Assembly (NCBI GenBank): GCA_937893015.1
Contig: CALBJX010000062.1
Span: forward strand, 5,550 to 69,549
Origin: an uncultured Verrucomicrobiales bacterium
GTDB lineage: Bacteria > Verrucomicrobiota > Verrucomicrobiia > Verrucomicrobiales > Akkermansiaceae
DNA: 64,000 nucleotides
Direction: 5' to 3'
The translations under genes and the position numbers were made by a program. The notes beneath the pieces are model-generated. The model saw only the letters and a program-made list of their open reading frames with translations. It was not told the origin of the DNA and made no database searches. How positions within the stretch are numbered: position 1 is the stretch's first letter; every line of letters starts with the position of its first letter. Shown here one piece after another: positions 44,108 to 52,256 of this stretch.

Positions 44108-45391
44108 ATGCTAGATATTCGTGTTGTCAGGGAAAATCCCGACTATGTGAAAGAGCGCGTCCGCCTGCGCGGGGGCGACCATTGGATGCTTGTCGATAAG
44201 GTGCTGGAGTGTGATGTGAAGCGCCGCAATGCCGAGACGGAAAAGCAGGCGCTTTCCGCCGAACGTAACAGCTCTTCCAAGCTCATCGGCCAGATGATGA
44301 AGGAAGGCCGCCGCGAGGAGGCCGAAGCCCTCAAGAAGAAGATGGGCGAAGTGGGCGACCGCATCAAGGAGCTCGACGCCGTGGCTTCCGCCGCTGCGGA
44401 AGAGCAGGAAGCACTTCTCCTCTCCATCCCCAACATGCCGCACGACGGCGCCCCCGTCGGCTCCGATGAGACGGCCAACCCCGAGCTGCGTCAGTGGGGC
44501 ACCAAGCCCGAGATTGCCGAGCCCAAGGATCATGTGGAAATCGGCACCAAGCTCGGTCTGCTCAACTTCGAGGACGCCGCCCGCATCTCCGGCAGCGGCT
44601 TCATCGTGTACCGCGGTCTCGGTGCTCGTCTGGAGCGCGCACTCATCAACTTCCTGCTGGATACGCAGACGCTTGAAAACGGCTATCAGGAAACAGGCGT
44701 GCCCTTTATCGTGAAGCGCGAGTGCATGTACGGCACGGGCCAGCTGCCCAAGTTTGAGGAGGACATGTACGGCATCGAAGAGAACGCCATGTTCCTCGTC
44801 CCCACCGCCGAGGTGCCCGTCACGAACCTCTGCCGCGACCAGATTGTCAAGGAGGCCGACCTGCCCATCAAGATGACGGCTTACACCCCCTGCTTCCGCC
44901 GAGAGGCCGGTTCCGCCGGGCGCGAGAACAAGGGCATGATTCGCGTGCACCAGTTCGACAAGGTGGAGCTCGTGGAAATCTGCAAGCCCGAGGACGGCTT
45001 CGCCGAGCTGGAGAAGCTCACGGGACATGCCGAGAGCATTCTCCAAAAACTCGGCCTGCACTACCGCGTCATCGAGCTCTGCACGGGCGACGTCGGCTTC
45101 TCCTCCGCTAAGACTTACGATATCGAGGTCTGGGCTCCCGGTCAGGGCAAGTATCTGGAGGTTTCCAGCTGCTCCTGTTTCACGGACTATCAGGCGCGCC
45201 GCATGAAGCTGCGCTACAAGGACGCCGAGGGCAAGATGCGCATCCCCTATACGCTCAACGGCTCGGGTACGGCGCTTCCGCGCCTCTATGTCGCCCTGCT
45301 GGAGCAATGCCAGCAGCCCGACGGCTCCGTGAAGATTCCCGCCGCGCTGGTGCCTTACTTCGGCGCGGAGAGCATTGCGCCCAAGGCCTAA
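44108..45391 (+). CDS. serS: Seryl-tRNA synthetase
   Basis: 427 residues, class II synthetase. N-terminal coiled-coil arm (about 20-110, KRRNAETEKQALSAERNSSS) that recognises the long variable arm of tRNA-Ser, then motif 2 TPCFRREAGSAGRENKGMIR and motif 3 NGSGTALPRLYVALLEQCQ. Also VPTAEVPVTNL and EVSSCSCFTDYQARR. Charges tRNA-Ser, one of which is encoded at 24458. The upstream in-frame ATG at 44075 lies within the promoter and is rejected. Confidence 0.97.
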   Translation: MLDIRVVRENPDYVKERVRLRGGDHWMLVDKVLECDVKRRNAETEKQALSAERNSSSKLIGQMMKEGRREEAEALKKKMGEVGDRIKELDAVASAAAEEQEALLLSIPNMPHDGAPVGSDETANPELRQWGTKPEIAEPKDHVEIGTKLGLLNFEDAARISGSGFIVYRGLGARLERALINFLLDTQTLENGYQETGVPFIVKRECMYGTGQLPKFEEDMYGIEENAMFLVPTAEVPVTNLCRDQIVKEADLPIKMTAYTPCFRREAGSAGRENKGMIRVHQFDKVELVEICKPEDGFAELEKLTGHAESILQKLGLHYRVIELCTGDVGFSSAKTYDIEVWAPGQGKYLEVSSCSCFTDYQARRMKLRYKDAEGKMRIPYTLNGSGTALPRLYVALLEQCQQPDGSVKIPAALVPYFGAESIAPKA

Positions 45392-45403
45392 GCTGAATGT
45401 TTC

Positions 45404-45447
45404 AGGAGCCGCCCGACAGAGGGCGGGCGGCTCCTGCTTCCTTTTTT
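45404..45447 (+). terminator. Terminator after serS
   Basis: 12-base stem AGGAGCCGCCCG / CGGGCGGCTCCT with an 8-base loop, followed by GCTTCCTTTTTT. Confidence 0.9.
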
Positions 45448-45487
45448 CGCCCTCTCCTTCTTCTTTTCTGTAAGCACTATTGCCGCC

Positions 45488-46213
45488 ATGCCGACTCTGA
45501 GCAGCATCATGGGGCCGATTTTCTGGCTCATCATCTTCTTCGCCGTGCTGGCGCTGGCCGTCGTGGCCGAGCGTCTGTTCTACTTCCACCGCGTCAACAT
45601 CAACTCGGGCGACTTCCTGCGCGGGCTCTCTGCCCTGTTGCGAGCGGGTAAGTATGATGAGGCTCTGCACGAGGCGCGTCAGCTGCCCGGGCCCATGGCA
45701 CGCGTGGTGGAGTCCGTGCTGCCGCACCACCGCCTCGTCCGCTCCGAAATGCGTGAAATTGCCATGGAAGCTGCCGAGCTGGAGGTGTACCGCATCGAGC
45801 GCAACATCGGTACGTTGCAGGCCTGTGCCACTGCCATGCCCATGCTCGGCATTCTCGGCACGCTGCTCTCGCTGGTGAACTTTTATGAGCAGCCCGGCAT
45901 CATCGACGGAGCCGCCGCGCCGCCCGCGGTGGCTGCTGTGCTGCAGCAGGCTTTGATGCTCTCGGCTACGGGTGTGGCCCTCTGCATCCCCGCCTACCTT
46001 TTCTACATGTATCTGGCGGGGCGTGCCCGCAAGATTATCAACAACGTGGAACGCGCCGGGCTGGAGTGTGTGCACATTATCTGCGATGCCCGCGAGGCCG
46101 CCGAGGAAAAAGCGCGTGAGGAGCAGGCCGCCGCTGCCGCCGCCGCGGAGCGTAAGTGCTGCTGCTCCTGCGAGCTGCCCGCCGCCTCCGCAGAGGAGCA
46201 GGGAGAAGCCTAA
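45488..46213 (+). CDS. ExbB/TolQ/MotA-family proton channel protein
   Basis: 241 residues. Three hydrophobic segments (about 7-27, 112-134 and 155-178) with the family pattern IERNIGTLQACATAMPMLGILGTLLSLVNFYE and LMLSATGVALCIPAYLFYM, which hold the Gly/Thr and Ser/Thr residues that line the proton path. Couples proton motive force to an ExbD-like partner, here the next gene. The C-terminal tail is odd: Ala/Glu-rich coiled region then KCCCSCELP. First of four tightly packed genes (14-base gap, then TAATG, then GTGA overlaps). No convincing promoter seen. Confidence 0.88.
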   Translation: MPTLSSIMGPIFWLIIFFAVLALAVVAERLFYFHRVNINSGDFLRGLSALLRAGKYDEALHEARQLPGPMARVVESVLPHHRLVRSEMREIAMEAAELEVYRIERNIGTLQACATAMPMLGILGTLLSLVNFYEQPGIIDGAAAPPAVAAVLQQALMLSATGVALCIPAYLFYMYLAGRARKIINNVERAGLECVHIICDAREAAEEKAREEQAAAAAAAERKCCCSCELPAASAEEQGEA

Positions 46214-46227
46214 CCGCCGTTTTTTCT

Positions 46228-46656
46228 ATGCGCCGCATCCGTTCCCGACTGCATGACATGGGTGGCACGGCCTTGGTGCTGTGCGGCATCAGCTTGTTGC
46301 TGGTGCTTTGCTGCTGCGTGTTGCTGACGCACCATGTCGCTCCGCGCTACGGCGTGCGTGTGCGTCCCGCTGCCTCCCACTTCACCATGGGCGGCTACGA
46401 CCGCTCGCAGACCCACATCCTGTCGATTTCCGCGGGCGATGAACCTCGCCTCTACGATGGTTCCGTCCGCATCGCGGGCGACATGCAGGGCGTGGAGGCT
46501 GTGCTTGCGCAATGGGCGGGCGAAACGCCCTCCCGCGTGACAGTGGTGCTCGTGGCGGACAGTGCCGTGACCGCGGGCACGCTGCAAACACTCACCGACA
46601 TGGTGCTGAGCCACGGAATGAATTGCCATCTCGGCGCTGTGCCGAGCATCGAATAA
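46228..46656 (+). CDS. ExbD/TolR-like protein
   Basis: 142 residues. Short basic cytoplasmic head, one transmembrane helix (LVLCGISLLLVLCCCVLLTHH), and a periplasmic domain with the ExbD-like order: a strand HILSISAGDEPRLYDGSVR, VEAVLAQWAGE, then VTVVLVADSAVTAGTLQTLTDMVLSHG and a final strand. The helix lacks the usual single Asp of ExbD in the membrane, so proton coupling may differ. ATG 46228 follows the ExbB stop by 14 bases. Its TAA overlaps the next ATG (TAATG). Confidence 0.72.
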   Translation: MRRIRSRLHDMGGTALVLCGISLLLVLCCCVLLTHHVAPRYGVRVRPAASHFTMGGYDRSQTHILSISAGDEPRLYDGSVRIAGDMQGVEAVLAQWAGETPSRVTVVLVADSAVTAGTLQTLTDMVLSHGMNCHLGAVPSIE

Positions 46657-47072
46657 TGCAGAAGACGACGCCCCAGGACCTGACCTTCCACACGCGTTTC
46701 GACCGCCGTGCGCACGGGTGTCTGCCGCTCTTTGTTGTCGGCGTCTTTCTCGTGGTGCTCTCGGCTATTTGGCTGGTGCCCGTCAAAAAGCCGGAGCCCC
46801 TTCGCCCCCTCGGTGTGGGCGAGGTGATGCGAGAGAGCGATCCCGTTACGGAATTTCTCGTGCGGGAGCACAGCCCGCTGCCGCTGCTGCAACCCCGCGC
46901 CATCGACCCTGATTTTGACGAGGTGGAGCGTATGCCCCTGCGCCGCGAGCTTACCCCCATGCCGGCCCCCCCTGTGCGTCTTTTCTCCGGCGCCCCGGAT
47001 TCCGCCGTACTGGAGGCGGAGGCCCTGCTGGAGCTTCCCCCCACGACAGACGGAAAGGAGGCACAGCCGTGA
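46656..47072 (+). CDS. Single-pass membrane protein of unknown function (TonB-like position)
   Basis: 138 residues. About 25 cytoplasmic residues, one transmembrane helix (CLPLFVVGVFLVVLSAIWLV), then a Pro-rich periplasmic region (VKKPEPLRPLG, LPLLQPRAIDPDF, LTPMPAPPVRLF). TonB has this layout, but no TonB C-terminal domain is present and the protein stops early. Its position as third gene after ExbB and ExbD makes it a candidate partner. Start overlaps the ExbD stop and its stop overlaps the next GTG (GTGA), so expression is coupled. Confidence 0.65.
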   Translation: MQKTTPQDLTFHTRFDRRAHGCLPLFVVGVFLVVLSAIWLVPVKKPEPLRPLGVGEVMRESDPVTEFLVREHSPLPLLQPRAIDPDFDEVERMPLRRELTPMPAPPVRLFSGAPDSAVLEAEALLELPPTTDGKEAQP

Positions 47073-47314
47073 GCTTCTCCCTTCTCGCCCTCTTCGGTAT
47101 CCCCGAGGTGACTCCCGCGCAGTTCATTGAGGGGCTGCTGCACTGTGGGCTTTTCCTGCTGCTCTGTATCATGATCCCTGTGCAGCTCAGCGCCAAGCTG
47201 CGCCGCATGAGCAAGGCCCGCACCCACCGCACCTGCCGCATCTGCGGCTACCGCTTCCTTCGCCGCGACGGGGAGCAGGAGATGCTCTGCCCGCATTGCG
47301 GGGCGAAGAATTGA
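47069..47314 (+). CDS. Small membrane protein with C-terminal zinc ribbon
   Basis: 81 residues from GTG 47069. An N-terminal amphipathic part, one hydrophobic helix (LLHCGLFLLLCIMIPVQL), and a C-terminal treble-clef-like ribbon CRICGYRFLRRDG...LCPHCG with two CxxC pairs facing the cytoplasm. Last gene of the ExbB-like cluster, translationally coupled to the gene before. Family not recognised; it may regulate or tether the channel (inference). Confidence 0.65.
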   Translation: MSFSLLALFGIPEVTPAQFIEGLLHCGLFLLLCIMIPVQLSAKLRRMSKARTHRTCRICGYRFLRRDGEQEMLCPHCGAKN

Positions 47315-47427
47315 CCCCACGGCGCATGAGCCGCGCCGATTTATTTCAAAGAAGCGCATTTTGTCGGAAAATATTTTGATGTTGAAAAATATTTTCAAAA
47401 AAGAATAAAAAAGACGGCGCTTTGAGC

Positions 47428-47456
47428 TTGACCCCACCCGCCTCGACCGCTAACAT
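47428..47456 (+). promoter_or_regulatory. Promoter of the glycine-zipper lipoprotein
   Basis: TTGACC (47428-47433), 17 bases, TAACAT (47451-47456). Leader of about 48 bases with a C/A-rich stretch and no Shine-Dalgarno. Confidence 0.65.
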
Positions 47457-47510
47457 GTTGTCAGCTCCCACCCAAAGGGAGGTCACACGCAAACCAAAAC
47501 CAATACTGAT

Positions 47511-47993
47511 ATGAAGTTTCACTATGGTATGATGTCTCTCGTCGCCGCGTCTCTGATGCTGGCTTCCTGTGAGTCCATGGGTTCCCTCAACTCCGTTACC
47601 TCCAATCAGGCGAATGTCGCCGCTCAGGTGGTTCCCGCTACGGTGGTGAGCGCTCAGCGTACCACCATCGACACCAGCTCCACGGGTCGTAACCTCGGCA
47701 CGGGCATCGGTGCCGCTCTGGGTGCAGGCTCCGGTGCTCTGCTGGGGCGCGGTAAGGGGCAGATTGTCTCCGCCGTCGGCTTCGGCGCTCTGGGTGCCCT
47801 CGCCGGTCGCTACGCTGTGGATGCCGCAGGCAACACCACCGCTCAGCGCCTCGTCGTGAAGGTGGACGGTTCCAAGACGCAGTACACCGTCACGCAGCCC
47901 GTCTACAAGGAAATCGGCGAGATTCCCGTCGGCGTGCACGGCACGCTGGAACTCGGCAACGGCACCTCCAAGTTCATCCCCGACGGCATGTAA
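47511..47993 (+). CDS. Glycine-zipper lipoprotein
   Basis: 160 residues. Signal peptide with lipobox LASC (Cys 20), a linker, then glycine zipper GTGIGAALGAGSGALLGRGK and ALGALAGRYAVDAAG typical of the rickettsial 17 kDa surface antigen/SlyB-like families, and a C-terminal beta segment. Probably outer-membrane attached, inserting or packing its glycine helices in the membrane. Own promoter and terminator. Also has a two-Met start (ATG 47511 chosen). Confidence 0.88.
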   Translation: MKFHYGMMSLVAASLMLASCESMGSLNSVTSNQANVAAQVVPATVVSAQRTTIDTSSTGRNLGTGIGAALGAGSGALLGRGKGQIVSAVGFGALGALAGRYAVDAAGNTTAQRLVVKVDGSKTQYTVTQPVYKEIGEIPVGVHGTLELGNGTSKFIPDGM

Positions 47994-48021
47994 GCCTCGG
48001 CTTTGACAATACCGATTTTAT

Positions 48022-48057
48022 CATCCGCACGGCTCTGTTCCGGGCGGATGTTTTTTT
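48022..48057 (+). terminator. Terminator after the glycine-zipper lipoprotein
   Basis: CATCCGC (48022-48028) / GCGGATG (48044-48050) with a 15-base loop, followed by seven T. Confidence 0.85.
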
Positions 48058-48081
48058 GTCACTTGCGGGCGGACTTGCTTC

Positions 48082-48110
48082 TTGCCAACGCGTGCGCGGG
48101 TGGCTATAAT
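48082..48110 (+). promoter_or_regulatory. Promoter of the dynamin-like GTPase
   Basis: TTGCCA (48082-48087), 17 bases, consensus TATAAT (48105-48110), 11 bases to ATG 48122. Confidence 0.8.
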
Positions 48111-48121
48111 GTCGCGGAGCT

Positions 48122-49753
48122 ATGTTGACGCGCAGTTACAGAATGCAGGAGGCGCTGATGTGCTATTGGGCACAACAGGCCGTGGCTCTGTGCTCCGACA
48201 TTGATGATGCTGCCGCGGAAGAGCTGATTGCTCCCGTGCAGACTGCGATTGCCGCCGTGCACCGCGATCGCCGCGTGGTCTTCATCGGTGGCAAGGGGTG
48301 TGGTAAGACTTCTCTGCTTGCGGCCGTGGCAGGCTGCCCCGTGATGGGCAGGGCCGTGTGGGACGGCCCCTACGTCTGCTGGCGCTACCGCTGCGACGAC
48401 GGCGATGCAACCTGCTCCCGCTTCATTCCCGAACCCTCTTTGGAAGGCTTGGAACTCGTGGATACCGCCGCTTGTGACAGCGCAAAGGAGACGATAGCCG
48501 CTCTGCTGCCCGGTGCGGATGTCGTGGTGGCGGTGATGGATGCCCGCTTTGTGCAGGATTCCCCTGCATGGGAACTGCTGGCGGAATTGCCGGAGAATGC
48601 CGCAGGCTCCGTGCTTATTGCGCTCACGCACACGGATTCCCTTGCGGCGGAGTCAGTCATTCAGCTGGGGCAACACGTGCGCGACCTCTGCCGGGAGCGT
48701 ATGAAGACAATGCCCGCCGCCTGTAACGTGAGCCCCGCTAACACCGCTGCTGTGGAAGCCTTCACCACCCGCGTGCAAGAGGCTCTTGCGGCGCCTCGCG
48801 GCGTGCGAGCCGCTGTGCGTCGTGTGCAGGACGTTGCGGAAAATCTGCTGTACAAGCAGGGCAGTATTCTCAAAAAACGGGAGGAGGTCATGCGCATGAA
48901 CAGCGGTTTCTTGGCGGGTATCGAGCAGGAAATCGACAATTTCCTGATGCGCCAGCAACAGGGCGCCAAAGCGCACTGCGGGCATTTCACGGATGCTGTC
49001 GTGCGAGTGAAGCCGCGTTTGCTGCGCCGTCTGCGCGGCACCTTCGGCTACGTGCTCTCGCCCGTCACGCTGCTGCGGCTGGAAAACTTCGGAGCCGGGC
49101 TGGAGAACGCCTGCTGCCGCATGGTGCAGGACGATGTCTGCCGCTTGCAGGAGGAGAGCGACCGCGATTTCATCCAAACCTGTGCTGCACATTGGAAAAG
49201 CGTGCGCCCGCGTATGAAGCAGACGCTCGAATGTGAAATCGGGGATTTTCCCGAAGAAAAACTGTCCGCCGAATTGGCGGAGCTGCGCCACCGCCTCAAA
49301 AATCACATGGGTGAACCCTTCCGCACGGAACAGGTGCGCCGCAAACTGGCGGAGGCTTTCCGCAGCCCTGCGGGGTGGATGCAGGCGACGCTGATATTCG
49401 CCTGTCTGCTGCTTGCCGTGGCCGGGGGAACGGGCTATATCGGGCAAAATGTCATTGCCGAGTGGTTGGCCGGCTCTGCCGCCGTGCTCTGGTTTCTCGG
49501 TTCCGTCGCGCACTTGGTGGTCTCCAAACGCCTGCGGGAAAAGACGGCCGATGTGTGTGACCGCCTGTGCACCGCCATGGGCCCCGCTCTCATGCCCCTT
49601 ACAGAGCAACTCATCATCTCCCGCGTGGCGGCTTACCGCAACCTGTACACGGCACCGCGCCTGAAAGTCGCCGCACGTGAAACAACGCTGGAGCCGCTGC
49701 GCCGACGCCACGGCGAAATCCTGCGCCGCATCCGCACCTCCGCACACGTCTGA
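48122..49753 (+). CDS. Dynamin-like membrane GTPase
   Basis: 543 residues. G1 P-loop GGKGCGKTS (56-64), G3 LVDTAAC, G4 THTD, so a TRAFAC-class GTPase. Then a long helical region (about 210-410, coiled-coil-like LLYKQGSILKKREEVMRMN) and a hydrophobic hairpin near 420-465 (LIFACLLLAVAGGTGYIGQN, SAAVLWFLGSVAHLVV), followed by a helical tail. This order (GTPase, helical stalk, membrane hairpin) resembles bacterial dynamin-like proteins that remodel membranes. Partner and role unknown. The rarA gene follows 23 bases later and may share its transcript. Confidence 0.75.
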   Translation: MLTRSYRMQEALMCYWAQQAVALCSDIDDAAAEELIAPVQTAIAAVHRDRRVVFIGGKGCGKTSLLAAVAGCPVMGRAVWDGPYVCWRYRCDDGDATCSRFIPEPSLEGLELVDTAACDSAKETIAALLPGADVVVAVMDARFVQDSPAWELLAELPENAAGSVLIALTHTDSLAAESVIQLGQHVRDLCRERMKTMPAACNVSPANTAAVEAFTTRVQEALAAPRGVRAAVRRVQDVAENLLYKQGSILKKREEVMRMNSGFLAGIEQEIDNFLMRQQQGAKAHCGHFTDAVVRVKPRLLRRLRGTFGYVLSPVTLLRLENFGAGLENACCRMVQDDVCRLQEESDRDFIQTCAAHWKSVRPRMKQTLECEIGDFPEEKLSAELAELRHRLKNHMGEPFRTEQVRRKLAEAFRSPAGWMQATLIFACLLLAVAGGTGYIGQNVIAEWLAGSAAVLWFLGSVAHLVVSKRLREKTADVCDRLCTAMGPALMPLTEQLIISRVAAYRNLYTAPRLKVAARETTLEPLRRRHGEILRRIRTSAHV

Positions 49754-49776
49754 TTTTTCCGCTTCCCCGTCTCCCT

Positions 49777-51141
49777 ATGGAACCTGACCTTTTCACCCCG
49801 CACGGCACGTCGGCGCTGCAAAGCGATGCCGTTTCCGCGTCCATGCCCTTGGCCGCGCGGATGCGCCCCGAATCGTTGGATGAGGTGGCGGGGCAGCGTC
49901 ACCTGCTGGCGGACGGCAAGCTGCTGCGCCGCGCCATCGAGACGGACCGCTTCTCCTCGCTCATCTTCTATGGTCCGCCCGGAGTGGGCAAGACGACGCT
50001 GGCCTATGTCATTGCCCGCTGTACGGGCGACTACTTCGTGATGCTCAACGGCGTGGATTCCGGTAAAGGCGAGATTCTGCGGGAAATCGAGCAGGCTAAG
50101 ACGCGGCAGGCGCTGCATGGGCAGAAGACCATCCTCTTTGTGGATGAGCTGCACCGCTTTAACAAGGCGCAGCAGGATGTGCTGCTGCCGCATTTGGAGA
50201 AGGGGACGGTGCGCTTCATCGGCGCGACGACGGAGAACCCCTATTTCGCCATCAACAGCGCGATGCTCTCCCGCTCGCAGATTTTCCCGCTGGAGCCCGT
50301 GCCCGATGCGGACATTATCGCCCTGCTGCGCCGTGCCGTGGCGGATGACAAGCGCGGTCTGGGCTTCATGAAGCTCCTTGTGGATGAGGCCGCCTACGAG
50401 CATCTGGCCCTGAAAGCCGATGGTGATGCCCGCAAAGCTCTCACCGCGTTGGAGGTTGCGGCCCTCTCCACCCCCAAGGATGCGGACGGCACCATCCACG
50501 TGACACTGGAGGTGGCGGAGGAATCCATCCAGAAGAAGGCCATCCGCTACGACAGGGCAGGAGACGGGCACTACGACACCATTTCCGCCTTCATCAAGTC
50601 CATGCGCGGCAGCGATCCCGATGCCGCGTTGTACTGGCTCGCCTTCATGCTCAACGCCGGGGAGGATATCCGCTTCATCGCCCGCCGCATCGTCATTTGC
50701 GCGAGCGAGGATGTAGGCCTTGCTGATTCCAATGCTCTGCGCGTAGCCATCGCCGCAGCTCAGGCCGCGGAGATGGTCGGCATGCCCGAGGCTCGCATTC
50801 CTCTGGCCCACGCCGCCGTCTACATCGCCACAGCACCCAAAAGCAATTCCGCCTATGCGGGGCTCGGGGCCGCCATGCAGGATGTGAAGGAAGGACGAAC
50901 CCTCCCCGTGCCTGACCATCTGGCCACTCCCACCCGCAAGAAACTTGCCCGCCTTCGCGGCGTGGCGGCGGAGGATACGGAATACAAATACGCCCACGAT
51001 TTCGAGGAGAATTATGTGCCGCAGGCCTATCTCCCCGAAGGTCGCCGCTATTATACCCCTTCGCACAATGGTCTGGAACTCCGCATTGCCGAGCGTATGG
51101 AGCACCTGCGCCGCCTGTTTGAGGAATCGCAGGGAAAATGA
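49777..51141 (+). CDS. rarA: Replication-associated recombination protein A (AAA+ ATPase)
   Basis: 454 residues, related to clamp-loader subunits and to MgsA/WRNIP1. Acts at stalled replication forks. Seen: PLAARMRPESLDEVAGQRHLL, Walker A YGPPGVGKTTLA, Walker B ILFVDELHRFNKAQQD, sensor GATTENPYFAINSAMLSR, and the C-terminal tetramerisation part with YDRAGDGHYDTISAFIKSMRGSDPDAALYW and the PNS-type LPDHL. Start preceded by no Shine-Dalgarno. Confidence 0.96.
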   Translation: MEPDLFTPHGTSALQSDAVSASMPLAARMRPESLDEVAGQRHLLADGKLLRRAIETDRFSSLIFYGPPGVGKTTLAYVIARCTGDYFVMLNGVDSGKGEILREIEQAKTRQALHGQKTILFVDELHRFNKAQQDVLLPHLEKGTVRFIGATTENPYFAINSAMLSRSQIFPLEPVPDADIIALLRRAVADDKRGLGFMKLLVDEAAYEHLALKADGDARKALTALEVAALSTPKDADGTIHVTLEVAEESIQKKAIRYDRAGDGHYDTISAFIKSMRGSDPDAALYWLAFMLNAGEDIRFIARRIVICASEDVGLADSNALRVAIAAAQAAEMVGMPEARIPLAHAAVYIATAPKSNSAYAGLGAAMQDVKEGRTLPVPDHLATPTRKKLARLRGVAAEDTEYKYAHDFEENYVPQAYLPEGRRYYTPSHNGLELRIAERMEHLRRLFEESQGK

Positions 51142-51175
51142 AAAAGGCCCCGCCGCTGTGAGAAACGGCAGGGCG
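51141..51175 (-). terminator. Terminator for the minus-strand gene ending at 51219
   Basis: On the minus strand GCCCTGCCG / CGGCGGGGC with one mismatch and a loop of about 10 bases, followed by CTTTTT. Confidence 0.7.
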
Positions 51176-51218
51176 AGAATGGAAACGGAGTCCGCGAGGA
51201 AAGGAAATCGCTTATCCG

Positions 51219-52256
51219 TCAGTTTTGTTTGATATTGCGCTTCACCTTGTCCGCGCGGCGTTGTTCCTCGCGCTTTTCCTTGTTGTATTCGCGGATGCCG
51301 GCGCGCTTGTCGCGGCGCATGCGGGCGGCGTTCTTGTCGGGCTTGGCATCGCCCCAGAGGGTGAGAATGTGCTCACCCGCCTTGCCGGAGCGCGTTTCGG
51401 GGCCGATGCGCATGTTGGCGCGGATGAGGGTTTTCAGGCGTTGGGACACAATGCCGTTCTGGCGCGTGATGCCGATGAGCAGGTTGTACGCCGCCTGGCG
51501 GTCCTCCACCTTGTAGGCGGGGTCGGAGAAGATGCGGGTGCAGTGCTGCTTGATGGCGTTGAGGTCGGGCACGAAAGAAGGTTTCAGGAAGCCGTCCTTG
51601 GTGTCCATCTCTTTGTAGAGGAACTCGCGGGCGTTGAACTCGTGGCGGCGAAGACAGCCCGTTTTGTCGTTCGGGTCCGCCATGCGGATGCGCTCGATGA
51701 TGTCCGACGGCGGTTTGATGGGCAAATCCGCTGCCTTGCTGAGCAGGCGGGCGCGGGCCTCGTTCTCCTCGTGGTCGGCTTCCTCCAGAATGGTGTTGCG
51801 CTGCCGCAGCAGGTCGAGGTTCTTCTTAATGTTGGCGAGGCCTTCGGCACCCTTGTAGTCACCGAGGTCATCCGTGCCGTGCAGGTCGGCATAGATTTCG
51901 CCGTCCTCATCCAGCATCACCACGCGCGGGCAGTAGCCGAAGCCGGGCAGACGCAGGCTGCCCTTGATGTCCACTCCGTTGTCGAGGTCCTTGTTCTTGT
52001 CATCCTGATAGCTCGGCAGGGCGAGCAGCACGGCGTTGCCCGCGGCTTGCTCCAGCTCGGGGGTGTCCCAGAACTCGTGCAGCATGCGGTTGCTGCGCGT
52101 GTTCCAATCCGGCCCGTAGACATAGACGATGATGCCGTCCGGTCCCGCGGCTTTCTTGGCGTCTCTGAAGGTTTTGACGCGCTGTGCGGCATCGGCGGCG
52201 GGCAGGGCCAGCAGGGCTCCGAGGGTGAGGAGAGTGCCTTTAATGAGTGCGTTCAT
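51219..52256 (-). CDS. Secreted thioredoxin-fold protein without active-site cysteines
   Basis: 345 residues. Signal peptide MNALIKGTLLTLGALLALPAADA, then a thioredoxin-like beginning (IIVYVYGPDWNTRSNRMLHEFW...) in which the CxxC position reads WNTRS, so it is not a disulfide oxidoreductase. The middle and C-terminal half are charged and helical, ending in a Lys/Arg-rich tail. Its ATG overlaps the last 17 bases of the FHA/discoidin gene, so the two are translationally coupled and probably work together. Function unknown. Confidence 0.75.
   Translation of the reverse strand: MNALIKGTLLTLGALLALPAADAAQRVKTFRDAKKAAGPDGIIVYVYGPDWNTRSNRMLHEFWDTPELEQAAGNAVLLALPSYQDDKNKDLDNGVDIKGSLRLPGFGYCPRVVMLDEDGEIYADLHGTDDLGDYKGAEGLANIKKNLDLLRQRNTILEEADHEENEARARLLSKAADLPIKPPSDIIERIRMADPNDKTGCLRRHEFNAREFLYKEMDTKDGFLKPSFVPDLNAIKQHCTRIFSDPAYKVEDRQAAYNLLIGITRQNGIVSQRLKTLIRANMRIGPETRSGKAGEHILTLWGDAKPDKNAARMRRDKRAGIREYNKEKREEQRRADKVKRNIKQN

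Noticed and set aside
45452..45480. Promoter before the ExbB-like gene (CACTAT 7 bases before ATG)
   Set aside because: The spacing fits but there is no -35-like box 16-18 bases upstream.
44111..46075. 654-codon minus-strand open frame over serS and the ExbB-like gene
   Set aside because: Antisense shadow of two certain genes.
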